NCBI RefSeq assembly: GCF_041916975.1
Contig: NZ_JAYRYK010000001.1
Span: forward strand, 3,596,001 to 3,660,000
Direction of reading: 5' to 3'
DNA from: Sphingosinicella sp041916975
Lineage (GTDB): Bacteria; Pseudomonadota; Alphaproteobacteria; Sphingomonadales; Sphingomonadaceae
DNA: 64,000 nucleotides
Shown here: positions 25,805 through 34,382 of the stretch, one piece after another
How positions within the stretch are numbered: position 1 is the first letter of the stretch
Layout: each line of letters opens with the position of its first letter
The notes under the pieces: generated by a model
What the model saw: only the letters and a program-made list of their open reading frames with translations
What the model was told of the DNA's origin: nothing
Database searches by the model: none
Program-made: the position numbers and the translations under genes

Positions 25805-26137
25805 ATGTTTGGGTTTGGCGGAAAGGCGCATAAGGAAATCGCGGCCTCAGCGCTTCACGCGCTCCTCGAAAGCGGTTCGGCGCTTGTGGTGGACGTGCGG
25901 GAAGCGAATGAGTTCGCCGCCGGGCACATCAAGGGCGCGGTCAACCTGCCGCTGTCGCGTTTTTCGCCTGCGGACATTCCCGATGCGGGCGGCCGCGCGG
26001 TCATCCTGCAATGCGCGGGCGGCAAGCGTTCGGGCATGGCGCTCGATCGCTGCGCGGCCGCGAAAGCCGCCATCGACACCCACCTCGCCGGAGGTCTCGC
26101 CGCGTGGGCGGGAGCCGGCTATCCGGTGGTTCGCTGA
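25805..26137 (+). CDS. Rhodanese-like domain protein
   Basis: A 110-residue single-domain rhodanese. The active-site loop is LQCAGGKRSG with Cys70 as the persulfide-carrying residue, preceded by VVDVREANEFAAGHIKGAVNLPLS, the standard rhodanese N-terminal half, and followed by LAGGLAAWAGAGYPV. It would move sulfane sulfur from SQR-generated persulfide to an acceptor such as thiols, sulfite or cyanide. It is the first gene of the rightward operon with the adaptor, RND pump and ArsR. Confidence 0.93.
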   Translation: MFGFGGKAHKEIAASALHALLESGSALVVDVREANEFAAGHIKGAVNLPLSRFSPADIPDAGGRAVILQCAGGKRSGMALDRCAAAKAAIDTHLAGGLAAWAGAGYPVVR

Positions 26138-26162
26138 TCGCCGAAAACGCGGAGTCCTCTCG

Positions 26163-27173
26163 ATGAAGATTCATGCTCTGCTCGCTGCCGTCGCCGCGCT
26201 CGCACTCTCCGCGTGCGGGGAGGGTTCCACACCGGCGGAAAAGGCCGCCACGCTTCCTGCCGGCGAGACGCTGAAGCTCGCCTATGCCGAGATCGCGGAC
26301 ATGAAGGCGGTGGGCGCAGAGATCGCGACGCGCGATCAGGCGGAGGCGCTGGCGCGCATCCCGGGCACGCTCGTCAGCCTCTCGGTACGTGAGGACGACA
26401 CGGTGAAGAAGGGTCAGCGTATCGGCATGATCGTCGACTCGCGCCTCGGCCACGAAACCGCGGCCTATGGCGCGCAGACTGCGGCGGCGGAGGCCGAAGC
26501 CGCGCGCGCTCGCGCGGAGCTCGCGCGCGTGCAGGATCTCTACAACAGCAATGTTTATGCGAAGGCGCGCCTCGATCAGGCGGTCGCAGCGTCCCGCGCC
26601 GCGGATGCGCAGGCAAAGGCCTCGCGGTCGCAGCAGGGCGCAAGTGCGGCTGCGGCGGGGCAGGGCGCCGTTCTCGCCCCCGCGGACGGTCGCGTGCTGC
26701 GCGCCGATATCCCCGCAGGCGCCGCTGTCATGCCGGGCATGTCGATCGCGACCATCACGGCAGGACCGCCGGTCGTTCGCCTGTCGCTTCCCGAATCGCT
26801 CGCCGAAAGCATCCGCATCGGCGCACGCGTTCGGATCGACGGCGAAGACCGCGAGGCGCGTGTCGTGCAGATCTATCCCGGCGTGTCCGGCGGGCGTGTG
26901 CGCGTCGATGCCTCCGCGCCCGGCCTTTCCGCTGCGTTCGTCGGCCAGCGCGTCACCGCCGCGATCGAGGTCGGGCGGCGGCAGGCGCTCGTCGTGCCGC
27001 GCCGTTTCGTCTCCACGCGCTACGGCATCGATCAGGTCGATGTCGTCACCGCCGACAAGCGCCTCAGCGCCGTGCCCGTGCAAACCGCGCCCACAGCCGA
27101 AGCCGGATCGGTCGAAATCCTGAGCGGCGTTGTCCCCGGCGACACGCTGTTCGTGCCGGGCAAGCCCTCATGA
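26163..27173 (+). CDS. RND efflux periplasmic adaptor lipoprotein
   Basis: A 336-residue membrane fusion protein. The lipobox LSAC puts the lipidated Cys at residue 18. A split lipoyl domain (IPGTLVSLSVREDDTVKKGQRIG and APADGRVLRADIPAGAAVMPG) flanks an Ala-rich alpha hairpin (about residues 100-160), followed by a beta-barrel. GGAG precedes the ATG at 26163. The stop overlaps the ATG of the RND pump (ATGA at 27170), so the pair is tightly coupled. Confidence 0.9.
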   Translation: MKIHALLAAVAALALSACGEGSTPAEKAATLPAGETLKLAYAEIADMKAVGAEIATRDQAEALARIPGTLVSLSVREDDTVKKGQRIGMIVDSRLGHETAAYGAQTAAAEAEAARARAELARVQDLYNSNVYAKARLDQAVAASRAADAQAKASRSQQGASAAAAGQGAVLAPADGRVLRADIPAGAAVMPGMSIATITAGPPVVRLSLPESLAESIRIGARVRIDGEDREARVVQIYPGVSGGRVRVDASAPGLSAAFVGQRVTAAIEVGRRQALVVPRRFVSTRYGIDQVDVVTADKRLSAVPVQTAPTAEAGSVEILSGVVPGDTLFVPGKPS

Positions 27174-30100
27174 ATCTCGGCATCTCGGGCCGCCTCACGC
27201 GCGCGACCATCGCCTCGCCGCTGACGCCGCTGTTCCTGATGGCGGCGATTGCCGTCGGCCTCATCGCGCTGTTCTCGATCCCGCGCGAGGAGGAGCCGCA
27301 GATCAGCGTGCCGATGGTTGATATCCAGGTGATGGCGCCCGGCCTTTCCGCCGCCGATGCCGTCGAGCTGGTCGGCATCCCGCTGGAAACGATCGTGAAG
27401 AGCGTCGACGGCGTCGAGCATGTCTACACGCAGGCCGAAGACGACGGCGTGATGGTGACCGCGCGCTTCCTCGTGGGTTCGGACCCCGAAGACGCCGCGA
27501 TCCGCATCGAGGAGAAGCTGCGCGCGAACTGGGACAGGAAGCCTGTCGGCATCCCCGATCCCAAGGTCACCGTACGCGGCATCAACGACGTGCCGATCGT
27601 CGTGCTTACCCTGTCGCCGAAGCCCGGCGCCGCGGGCCAGTGGACCGACGGCGCGCTCTACGAAGTCGCCGCGAAGCTCCGCACCGAGGTCGCCAAGGTG
27701 GAAGACGTCGGTCTCACCTTCCTCGTCGGCGGACGCCCAGAGCAGATCCGCATCGCACCAGATCCCGCAAAGCTCGCGCGCTACGGCGTGCCGCTCGGCA
27801 GCGTGATCGAGGCTGCCGGCCAGGCGAACCGCAGCTTCCCGCTCGGTAGCATCCGCGAGGACGGCAAGGCGGTCGCCGTCACCGCGGGGCAAACGCTTTC
27901 CTCCGCGCAGGAGGTCGGCCTGCTCACCGTGCGCTCCGCGAGCGGCGCGCCCGTCTATCTGCGCGATGTCGCCACGGTCACGCAGGGCCCGCGCGAGGAT
28001 CAGGCGCGCGCATGGCGCTGGGCGAAGCGCGAGGGCGATTGGTCGAGCGCACCCGCCGTCAGCCTCGCCATCGCCAAGCGCGCGGGGGCGAACGCCGTCG
28101 TCGTCTCGGACGCGATCGTGGACCGCACGCAGCGCCTGGAAGGCAAACTCATTCCCGACGGCATCGACGTCGCCGTCACGCGCAACTACGGCGAAACCGC
28201 GAACGAGAAGGCGAACGAACTTCTGTTCCACCTCGGCCTCGCCACGCTTTCCATCGTCGCGCTGATCGGCTTCGCGATCGGCTGGCGCGAGGCGGGCGTG
28301 ACCGCCGTCGTGATCCCCACGACGATCCTCCTCACCATGTTCGCATCGAACCTGATGGGCTACACGATCAACCGCGTCAGCCTGTTCGCGCTCATCTTCT
28401 CGATCGGTATCCTCGTCGACGACGCCATCGTGATGATCGAGAACATCGCCCGCCACTGGGCGATGAACGACGGGCGCAGCCGCGTGGACGCCGCTATCGA
28501 AGCGGTCGCCGAGGTTGGCAACCCCACCGTCGTCGCAACGCTCACCGTCGTCGCCGCGCTGCTCCCCATGCTGTTCGTCTCGGGCCTGATGGGGCCGTAC
28601 ATGGCGCCGATCCCGGTGAACGCATCCGCTGCGATGGTGTTCTCGTTCTTCGTCGCCGTGGTGATCGCGCCGTGGCTGATGATCCGCTTCGCGCGCAAGG
28701 CGCTTGGTGCACCGGATCACAGCCACGAGGATGGCGGCAGGCTCGGCGCGCTCTACGCGCGCGTCGCGCACCGCGTTATCGACAGCCGCACATCGGCGCG
28801 CAATTTCCTGATTGCCGTCGCGCTCGCCACGCTGCTCGCCTGCTCGATGTTCTACTTCAAGGCGGTCACCGTGAAGCTGCTGCCCTTCGACAACAAGTCG
28901 GAAGTCCAGGTGGTCGTCGACATGCCGGAGGGCACCAGCCTCGAAACGACGTCCCGTACGCTTGAAGATGTCGCCGCGGTCGTGCGCGGGCTTCCCGAAG
29001 CGACGGCGATGGAAGCCTATGCCGGCACATCGGCACCGTTCAACTTCAATGGTCTCGTCCGCCATTATTTCCTGCGCGCGCGGCCCGAGATGGGCGACGT
29101 GATGGTGACGCTGCTGCCCAAGGGCGACCGCGACCGTTCCAGCCACGAGATCGCGCTCGATCTGCGCGAACGCCTCGCCACGCTGAAGTTGCCGGCGGGT
29201 GGCTCGCTCAAGGTCGTGGAAACCCCGCCGGGGCCGCCCGTGCTCGCGACGCTGCTCGCGGAAATCTATGGACCGGATGCTGAAATGCGGCAGAAGACCG
29301 CCGCCGAGGTCGAGAAGATCTTCCGGTCGGTGCCGTACATTGTCGATGTCGACAACAGTTTCGGCGAACCGCGCCCGCGTCTCCGCCTCGTGCCGGAACG
29401 CGACCGCATCGACTATTACGGCCTCTCGCAGCGGCAGATTTCCGACACGCTCGGCGCGCTGATGAGCGATACGGTGGTCGGTTATGCGCCGCGCGGCGGC
29501 GGCCGCACACCGCTGCCGATCAGTGTCGCGCTCCTACAGGCCGACCGAAGCTGGACGGAAACGCTCGCCAGCACGCCCGTCGCCGTCACGCCCGCGGGCG
29601 ATCTCGTCGAGCTTGGTGCCGTCGTGGACGCGCAGCAGGAAGCGGGTAGCCGCGCGATCTTCCGCCGCGATGGGCGCTATGCCGACATGGTCACCGCCGA
29701 ACTCGCCGGAGACTATGAAGCACCGATCTACGGTATGCTCGCGGTTGACCGCGCCATCGAGGATCACGACTGGGCAGGGCAGGGCCTCGCAAAGCCCGTG
29801 GTGCGCCTCAACGGCCAGCCCGAAGACGAGTCCGCGCCGACACTGTTGTGGGACGGCGAATGGGAAATTACCTGGGTGACGTTCCGCGACATGGGCGCCG
29901 CGTTCATGGTGGCACTGCTCGGCATCTACATTCTCGTCGTCGCGCAGTTCCGTAGTTTCCGCCTCCCGCTCGTGATCCTGACACCCGTGCCGCTAACGCT
30001 CGTCGGCATTGTGCTTGGCCACATGCTTTTCCAGGCGCCGTTCACGGCGACCTCGATGATCGGGTTCATCGCGCTCGCGGGCATCATCGTGCGCAATTCG

Positions 30101-30373
30101 ATCCTGCTCGTCGATTTCATCCGGCACAGCGCAGCGCCCGAAAAGCCGCTTCGCGACGTGCTGATCGCGGCGGGCGCGATCCGCTTCAAGCCGATCGTGC
30201 TCACAGCGGCGGCGGCCATGATCGGCGCGGCGGTGATCCTCACCGATCCGATCTTTCAGGGGCTTGCAATCTCGCTGCTCTTCGGGCTTGCGTCCTCCAC
30301 CTTGCTCACCGTGCTTGTCATTCCGGCGATTTACGTGGTGCTGCGCGATGACGGGAGACCCGCGACGACATGA
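27170..30373 (+). CDS. RND family efflux pump
   Basis: A 1067-residue inner-membrane proton-driven exporter. It has the expected layout: a first span, a large periplasmic domain, a bundle of spans near residues 350-540, a second periplasmic domain and a C-terminal bundle. The proton-relay Asp pair lies in span 4 at GILVDDAIVMIENIARH (Asp417, Asp418). The short SIPREEEPQI after span 1 is typical of the branch found in rhodanese/ArsR operons rather than AcrB-type pumps. TolC is supplied by the divergent operon. The substrate is unknown; the sulfur-handling partners suggest a thiol-reactive or sulfur compound. Confidence 0.9.
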   Translation: MNLGISGRLTRATIASPLTPLFLMAAIAVGLIALFSIPREEEPQISVPMVDIQVMAPGLSAADAVELVGIPLETIVKSVDGVEHVYTQAEDDGVMVTARFLVGSDPEDAAIRIEEKLRANWDRKPVGIPDPKVTVRGINDVPIVVLTLSPKPGAAGQWTDGALYEVAAKLRTEVAKVEDVGLTFLVGGRPEQIRIAPDPAKLARYGVPLGSVIEAAGQANRSFPLGSIREDGKAVAVTAGQTLSSAQEVGLLTVRSASGAPVYLRDVATVTQGPREDQARAWRWAKREGDWSSAPAVSLAIAKRAGANAVVVSDAIVDRTQRLEGKLIPDGIDVAVTRNYGETANEKANELLFHLGLATLSIVALIGFAIGWREAGVTAVVIPTTILLTMFASNLMGYTINRVSLFALIFSIGILVDDAIVMIENIARHWAMNDGRSRVDAAIEAVAEVGNPTVVATLTVVAALLPMLFVSGLMGPYMAPIPVNASAAMVFSFFVAVVIAPWLMIRFARKALGAPDHSHEDGGRLGALYARVAHRVIDSRTSARNFLIAVALATLLACSMFYFKAVTVKLLPFDNKSEVQVVVDMPEGTSLETTSRTLEDVAAVVRGLPEATAMEAYAGTSAPFNFNGLVRHYFLRARPEMGDVMVTLLPKGDRDRSSHEIALDLRERLATLKLPAGGSLKVVETPPGPPVLATLLAEIYGPDAEMRQKTAAEVEKIFRSVPYIVDVDNSFGEPRPRLRLVPERDRIDYYGLSQRQISDTLGALMSDTVVGYAPRGGGRTPLPISVALLQADRSWTETLASTPVAVTPAGDLVELGAVVDAQQEAGSRAIFRRDGRYADMVTAELAGDYEAPIYGMLAVDRAIEDHDWAGQGLAKPVVRLNGQPEDESAPTLLWDGEWEITWVTFRDMGAAFMVALLGIYILVVAQFRSFRLPLVILTPVPLTLVGIVLGHMLFQAPFTATSMIGFIALAGIIVRNSILLVDFIRHSAAPEKPLRDVLIAAGAIRFKPIVLTAAAAMIGAAVILTDPIFQGLAISLLFGLASSTLLTVLVIPAIYVVLRDDGRPATT

Positions 30374-30699
30374 TGATGGCCGATACGCCCGCCGCGGCGC
30401 TCGCCGCCTGCGCCGAGGATGCCGCCTCCGTCCTCAAGCTGCTCGCCAACGCGCAGCGGCTCATCGTGCTGTGCCGTCTTTCGGCGGGAGAGGCCTCGGT
30501 GAATACGCTCGTCGAGCTCACCGGGCAGGCGCAGTCGAGCGTGTCCCAGCATCTCGCGAAGCTCCGCGACGGCGGCATGGTCGCTACGCGCCGCGAGGGC
30601 ACGACAATCTTCTATCGGCTCGCCGATGAAGGCGTTCACGCGCTCATCGACATGCTCTGCGATCGGTTCGGCGGCCCGGCGAAGGTGGCACGGGCGTAA
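30370..30699 (+). CDS. ArsR family regulator, BigR/SqrR-like persulfide-sensor candidate
   Basis: A 109-residue winged-helix protein: LKLLANAQRLIVLCRLSAGEASV then LVELTGQAQSSVSQHLAKLRDGGMVATRREGTTIFYRL. Cys35 in helix 2 and Cys97 near the C-terminus (DMLCDRF) are placed like the two cysteines that form a sulfur bridge in BigR and SqrR, although the gap (62) is slightly shorter than in those proteins. Its ATG overlaps the RND stop. Control of the sqr/rhodanese promoter through ATTACA-N7-TGCAAT is the natural hypothesis. Confidence 0.85.
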   Translation: MMMADTPAAALAACAEDAASVLKLLANAQRLIVLCRLSAGEASVNTLVELTGQAQSSVSQHLAKLRDGGMVATRREGTTIFYRLADEGVHALIDMLCDRFGGPAKVARA

Positions 30700-30709
30700 G
30701 CGCAGTCGT

Positions 30710-31129
30710 TTACAGGATTTTGGCAAACGTCGCGGCAGCACCGCGCGCACGGCGCGGCTGCTGGTCGCTGCGCTCCGGGCGCGCGGAGAGATGTGCAAGG
30801 AATGTGCTTGCCGCTGCAGCAGCTTCGGGCGCGATGCTGTAGTAGACGAGTTTCGCAGCGCGGCGGGTATTCACCAGCGCTGCCTTGCGCAGGATCGCGA
30901 GCTGCTGCGAAAGACCGGGCTGTCCGATGCCGGTCAGCGCTTCAAGCTCGCCCACCGAGGTTTCACCCTTCACCCGCAGTGTGTCGAGCAGACGCAGACG
31001 CGTTTCGTGCCCCAGCGTCCGCATTAGTTCGGCGATGACTGTCAGTTCCGCGTCGGAGAGCGCTTCAGCCACGGCGGCGTCCCGCTCCAGGGTCGGGCGC
31101 GCTGCGGCAGAACCAAAAAGGATCGTCAT
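30710..31129 (-). CDS. ArsR family transcriptional regulator
   Basis: A 139-residue winged-helix regulator: LMRTLGHETRLRLLDTLRVKGETSVGELEALTGIGQPGLSQQLAILRKAALVNTRRAAKLVYYSI is a complete ArsR DNA-binding domain. No paired cysteines are present, unlike the neighbouring ArsR at 30370. The ATG at 31129 lies 65 nt inside the peroxiredoxin gene, in another frame; a later start is possible but would shorten the first helix. It follows the peroxiredoxin in the same direction, so it may be co-transcribed and act on the prx/trxC promoter region. Confidence 0.8.
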   Translation of the reverse strand: MTILFGSAAARPTLERDAAVAEALSDAELTVIAELMRTLGHETRLRLLDTLRVKGETSVGELEALTGIGQPGLSQQLAILRKAALVNTRRAAKLVYYSIAPEAAAAASTFLAHLSARPERSDQQPRRARGAAATFAKIL

Positions 31130-31727
31130 CGCGCGCCATCAGCTCTGCCTGGTGCTGATCGGGGGGCAGCAGCACGTCCTCGCCGGGGTGCCAGCCTTCG
31201 GGCGTCACGATGTTATCACTGTCAACACGCTGCAGAGCGGCGATCACGCGCAACATTTCGTCTACGGATCGGCCGATCGTTGCAGGGTAGGTGATAATGG
31301 CGCGAATAATGCCATCCGGATCGATGAAGTAGGTGGAACGCATCGCGGCCGCATCCGCCGCGCGTGCCGAGATCATGCCATAGGCGCGGCCGATGACGAG
31401 CGAGGGGTCTTCGACGATCGGGAAGTTGACCGTCACCCCGAACGCATCGCGAATGGCGCGAACCCAGGCGAAGTGCGCGTAGAGGCTGTCCACCGAAACG
31501 GCCATCAGCGCGCAGTCGAGCGCCGCGAAGCGGTCGGCCGCGCGGGCGATGCCGACGAACTCGCTGGTGCACACGGGCGTGAAATCGGCAGGGTGGGAGA
31601 ACAGCATCAACCAGCGCCCGCGAAAGTCGGAAAGACGCACCGTGCCCATCGTCGTCCGCGCTTCGAAATTGGGTGCGGCGTCGCCGATCTGAAGCGGGGC
31701 GACCGCACTGCCTGCATCCGCCGTCAT
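31065..31727 (-). CDS. Peroxiredoxin, Prx6-like
   Basis: A 220-residue peroxiredoxin reducing hydrogen peroxide or organic hydroperoxides. The peroxidatic motif is PADFTPVCTSE with Cys53. The length and the C-terminal extension (EGWHPGEDVLLPP) place it in the Prx6 group. A Cys near the C-terminus (FWFCRS) is not in the standard resolving position. GGAG lies 6 nt before the ATG at 31727. It is divergent from thioredoxin 2, its plausible reductant, across a shared inverted repeat. Confidence 0.92.
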   Translation of the reverse strand: MTADAGSAVAPLQIGDAAPNFEARTTMGTVRLSDFRGRWLMLFSHPADFTPVCTSEFVGIARAADRFAALDCALMAVSVDSLYAHFAWVRAIRDAFGVTVNFPIVEDPSLVIGRAYGMISARAADAAAMRSTYFIDPDGIIRAIITYPATIGRSVDEMLRVIAALQRVDSDNIVTPEGWHPGEDVLLPPDQHQAELMARDDDPFWFCRSAPDPGAGRRRG

Positions 31728-31754
31728 TGACGCTCCGCGACCTTTCCCTACATA

Positions 31755-31773
31755 ATTACAGGAAAGGTGTAAT
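31755..31773. promoter_or_regulatory. Inverted repeat ATTACA-N7-TGTAAT between prx and trxC
   Basis: ATTACA (31755-31760) and TGTAAT (31768-31773) form a perfect 6+6 inverted repeat overlapping the ribosome binding region of trxC. Nested with it, CCTTTCC (31741-31747) pairs with GGAAAGG (31761-31767). The same repeat with one mismatch lies at 25762-25780 in the sqr/rhodanese promoter. Confidence 0.6.
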
Positions 31774-31777
31774 AACG

Positions 31778-32242
31778 ATGAGCGACGGAGTAAAGCAAGC
31801 GGCCGAGCCGCTCATGATCGTCTGTCCCGCCTGCGGTGCCGCGAACCGCGTTCCGGCTGCGCGGCGCGAACAGGCGCCCCGCTGCGGGCGCTGCAAGACA
31901 GCGCTTTTCGCCGGCAAGCCGCTTGATCTCGATGCCGCGGCCTTTGATCGCCGGATGAAGACTGAAAGCCTCCCGCTGCTCGTCGATTTCTGGGCCTCGT
32001 GGTGCGGTCCCTGCCGTGCGATGGCCCCTGCGTTCGCGGCGGCTGCGCAGGATCTTGAGCCCTATGTCCGGCTCGGCAAGGTCGATACCGAAGCCGAGCA
32101 GCAGATCGCCGCGCGCTTCATGATCCGCTCGATCCCGACGATGATCCTGTTCGCGGGCGGCCGTGAGCTTGCGCGCACGGCGGGCGCGATGGACCGGGCC
32201 GCGATTGCTGCGTGGACACGGCAGCAGTTGCCGCGCCGCTGA
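31778..32242 (+). CDS. trxC: Thioredoxin 2 (TrxC)
   Basis: A 154-residue thioredoxin with an N-terminal zinc finger (Cys16, Cys19, Cys36, Cys39 in CPACG and CGRCK) before the Trx fold, the mark of TrxC. The active site is WCGPC at 75-79 and the cis-Pro loop is SIPTM. It reduces disulfides in the cytoplasm, especially under oxidative stress. It is divergent from a peroxiredoxin over an inverted repeat that overlaps its leader, so the two are probably induced together. Confidence 0.95.
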   Translation: MSDGVKQAAEPLMIVCPACGAANRVPAARREQAPRCGRCKTALFAGKPLDLDAAAFDRRMKTESLPLLVDFWASWCGPCRAMAPAFAAAAQDLEPYVRLGKVDTEAEQQIAARFMIRSIPTMILFAGGRELARTAGAMDRAAIAAWTRQQLPRR

Positions 32243-32261
32243 AATCGGCTAAGCGGAGCGC

Positions 32262-32525
32262 ATGGACTTTCATGATCTTCTGTTCCGCTATTTCGGCAGC
32301 GCCGAAATCGATGCCGTCGCGCCTGCCGCGCTCGAAGCCGGGCTTGACCGGATGCACGTCGATTTCGGGCTCGAAACCCATCCCGGTCGCCGGTTCGCGC
32401 TCTGGGCGCTGATGCACATGCTCGGCGACGCGCCCGATGTCGACCGAGCGTTCGAGGACGCGGGGGAGCGCGAGGCTGCCCGACGGTTCATGGACCTCGC
32501 CGACAGCACCGGCAGCGGGGACTGA
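32262..32525 (+). CDS. Small hypothetical protein downstream of trxC
   Basis: An 87-residue protein with no family I recognise. It is acidic and helical (AEIDAVAPAALEAGLDRM, RFALWALMHMLGD, DAGEREAARRFMDLAD), has no signal peptide or spans, and no cysteines. GCGGAG lies just before the ATG at 32262, 19 nt after the trxC stop, so it is probably co-transcribed with trxC. The codon pattern agrees with its neighbours. Confidence 0.65.
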   Translation: MDFHDLLFRYFGSAEIDAVAPAALEAGLDRMHVDFGLETHPGRRFALWALMHMLGDAPDVDRAFEDAGEREAARRFMDLADSTGSGD

Positions 32526-32600
32526 TCTGCTACCCGAACCGGTGAGGGATCACCCATCGCGCCGGATTGTTGTGACCCGCACAGACGTTATCCTCCCCGC

Positions 32601-34307
32601 ATGGGGAATGAGCGGAGAGTGGTCGCCGTCAGCACGGCACGGCCAGCGTGGCAGGACGTAAGGGGACAGCGGACCTTCACCTCGATCGTGCGCAGCCCCG
32701 CGCCCGGCGCGCTCTGGTTCGGTGCGGGCGGACCGGAAGGCAACGAGACCGCGGTCCACACCGAAGCCGTCCTCGCCGCGCCCGCGGAGCACTACGACAT
32801 GTGGGCGGCGCGCTTCGGCGTCGATCGTGCCGCTTGGGATTGGTGCCGCTTCGGCGAGAATATCGTCGTTTCCGGTTTCGATGAAAACGCGCTGCGCATC
32901 GGCGATATCGTCCGTATCGGCGGCGCGGTGTTCCGCGTCACCTCGCCGCGCATCCCGTGTTTCAAGTTTGCGTGGCGCATGGGTCAGCCCGACAGCGTGC
33001 TTGGGCCGATGATCGAAAGCGGCCATATCGGCTTCTACCTCGCGGTCGAAACCCCGGGACCAGTTGGCGCCGGAAACGTTGCCACGGTCGAAGCGCCCGA
33101 TCCTTCGGCGATCACCGTCGGCGATCTTTCGCGCCTGCTCGTCGCGCGGGACGCTGATCCGGAGGCGCTGCGCGCTGCGCTCGCAAACCCTTGGCTCGGC
33201 GGACAGGCGCGTGGGATGCTGGCGAAGCGTATCGCGGGGCTGGAGGACATGGCGCGGCTCAAGACGGGCCGCTGGAGCGGTTGGCGCCCTTTCCGGGCCG
33301 AGCGGCTGCGTGCGGAAGCGAAGGACGTCGCCTCCTTCGCGCTCACGCCGCTCGATGATGCGCCGCTGGCGCCGGCGCTCGCCGGGCAGTTTCTTACCGT
33401 CCGGCTCGGGAACGGCGACGATGCTCCGGTCCGCAGCTGGACGCTTTCCGATCACGATGACACGCCGGAGCAGTACCGCCTCACCGTGAAGCGTCTCGCG
33501 GAGGGGTCGGGGTCGGGGCTCCTCCACGAAATCGGCGCGCGCGGCGGCACGGTCTGGGCGCGGCCCCCGGCGGGGCGTTTCACGCTGAAGCGCGATGGCT
33601 TCATGCGCGTCGTGCTGATCAGCGCCGGGATCGGCGTCACGCCGATGCTCGCGATGCTGAAGGCGCACCGCGCGCGGCAGGACGTGCAGCCGCCGCTCCT
33701 CTGGATTCACCAGACGCGGAATGGCGAAACGCACGCGTTTGCGGCTGCGGGCGAAGACGCACCGCTGGCCCACGTCTTCTATTCCGCGCCGCGCGAGGGC
33801 GATGCCCGCCACGAGCCCGGAAGGCTCACGCCGGAGCGGCTTCGCGAGATTCTCACGCCTGCCTACAAGACCGCGCCGTTCGGCCGCGATGTCGAGCTGG
33901 ATGGCATTTTCAGCGACGTCTACATCTGCGGCCCCGCACCATTCGAGGCGATGGTGCGCGAAGCGCTCGCTGCGATGGGCGTGCCGCCGGGTCAGGTGCG
34001 ATCGGAATCGTTCGTGCCCAGTGCGGCCGACGCCGTTCCCGCCATTGTGCGGGCAACGGTCGACTTCGGCGGCACCATCGCGGACTGGACGCAGGACGCG
34101 AACCCGAGCCTGCTCGACCTCGCCGAAGCCGCCGGTCTCGCGCCCGCGTTCGGTTGCCGTTCGGGAAGCTGCGGCGCGTGCGAAAGCACGCTCATCTCGG
34201 GCAGCGTCGAGCACTCACCGTCTCCCGCCATGCCACTCGCGGCGGACCGTGTCCTGCTCTGCTGTGCGCGTCCGGCATCCGCAAACGTGACCGTCGCCCT
34301 TGGCTGA
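32601..34307 (+). CDS. MOSC domain / FAD-NAD reductase / [2Fe-2S] ferredoxin fusion protein
   Basis: A 568-residue three-part protein. Residues 1 to about 220 form a YiiM-like MOSC domain (VHTEAVLAAPAEHYDMW, FGENIVVSGFDE, SPRIPCFKFAWRMG with a candidate sulfur-carrying Cys) plus a helical 3-alpha segment. About 230-470 is a ferredoxin-NADP-reductase-like module (VRSWTLSD, ISAGIGVTPMLAMLKAH, YICGPAPF). The C-terminus is a plant-type ferredoxin with Cys519, Cys524, Cys527 and Cys554 or 555. MOSC domains act on N-hydroxylated compounds or carry sulfur with molybdopterin proteins; the fused reductase would feed electrons from NAD(P)H. Adjacent thiol-stress genes may be relevant. Confidence 0.88.
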   Translation: MGNERRVVAVSTARPAWQDVRGQRTFTSIVRSPAPGALWFGAGGPEGNETAVHTEAVLAAPAEHYDMWAARFGVDRAAWDWCRFGENIVVSGFDENALRIGDIVRIGGAVFRVTSPRIPCFKFAWRMGQPDSVLGPMIESGHIGFYLAVETPGPVGAGNVATVEAPDPSAITVGDLSRLLVARDADPEALRAALANPWLGGQARGMLAKRIAGLEDMARLKTGRWSGWRPFRAERLRAEAKDVASFALTPLDDAPLAPALAGQFLTVRLGNGDDAPVRSWTLSDHDDTPEQYRLTVKRLAEGSGSGLLHEIGARGGTVWARPPAGRFTLKRDGFMRVVLISAGIGVTPMLAMLKAHRARQDVQPPLLWIHQTRNGETHAFAAAGEDAPLAHVFYSAPREGDARHEPGRLTPERLREILTPAYKTAPFGRDVELDGIFSDVYICGPAPFEAMVREALAAMGVPPGQVRSESFVPSAADAVPAIVRATVDFGGTIADWTQDANPSLLDLAEAAGLAPAFGCRSGSCGACESTLISGSVEHSPSPAMPLAADRVLLCCARPASANVTVALG

Positions 34308-34382
34308 GCCGCCACCCCGAATTCGTTCTCACCACCCGCTGCAGCCTTTGCAGCGCGGCGCAAGATACAGGAGCCTGCACCC

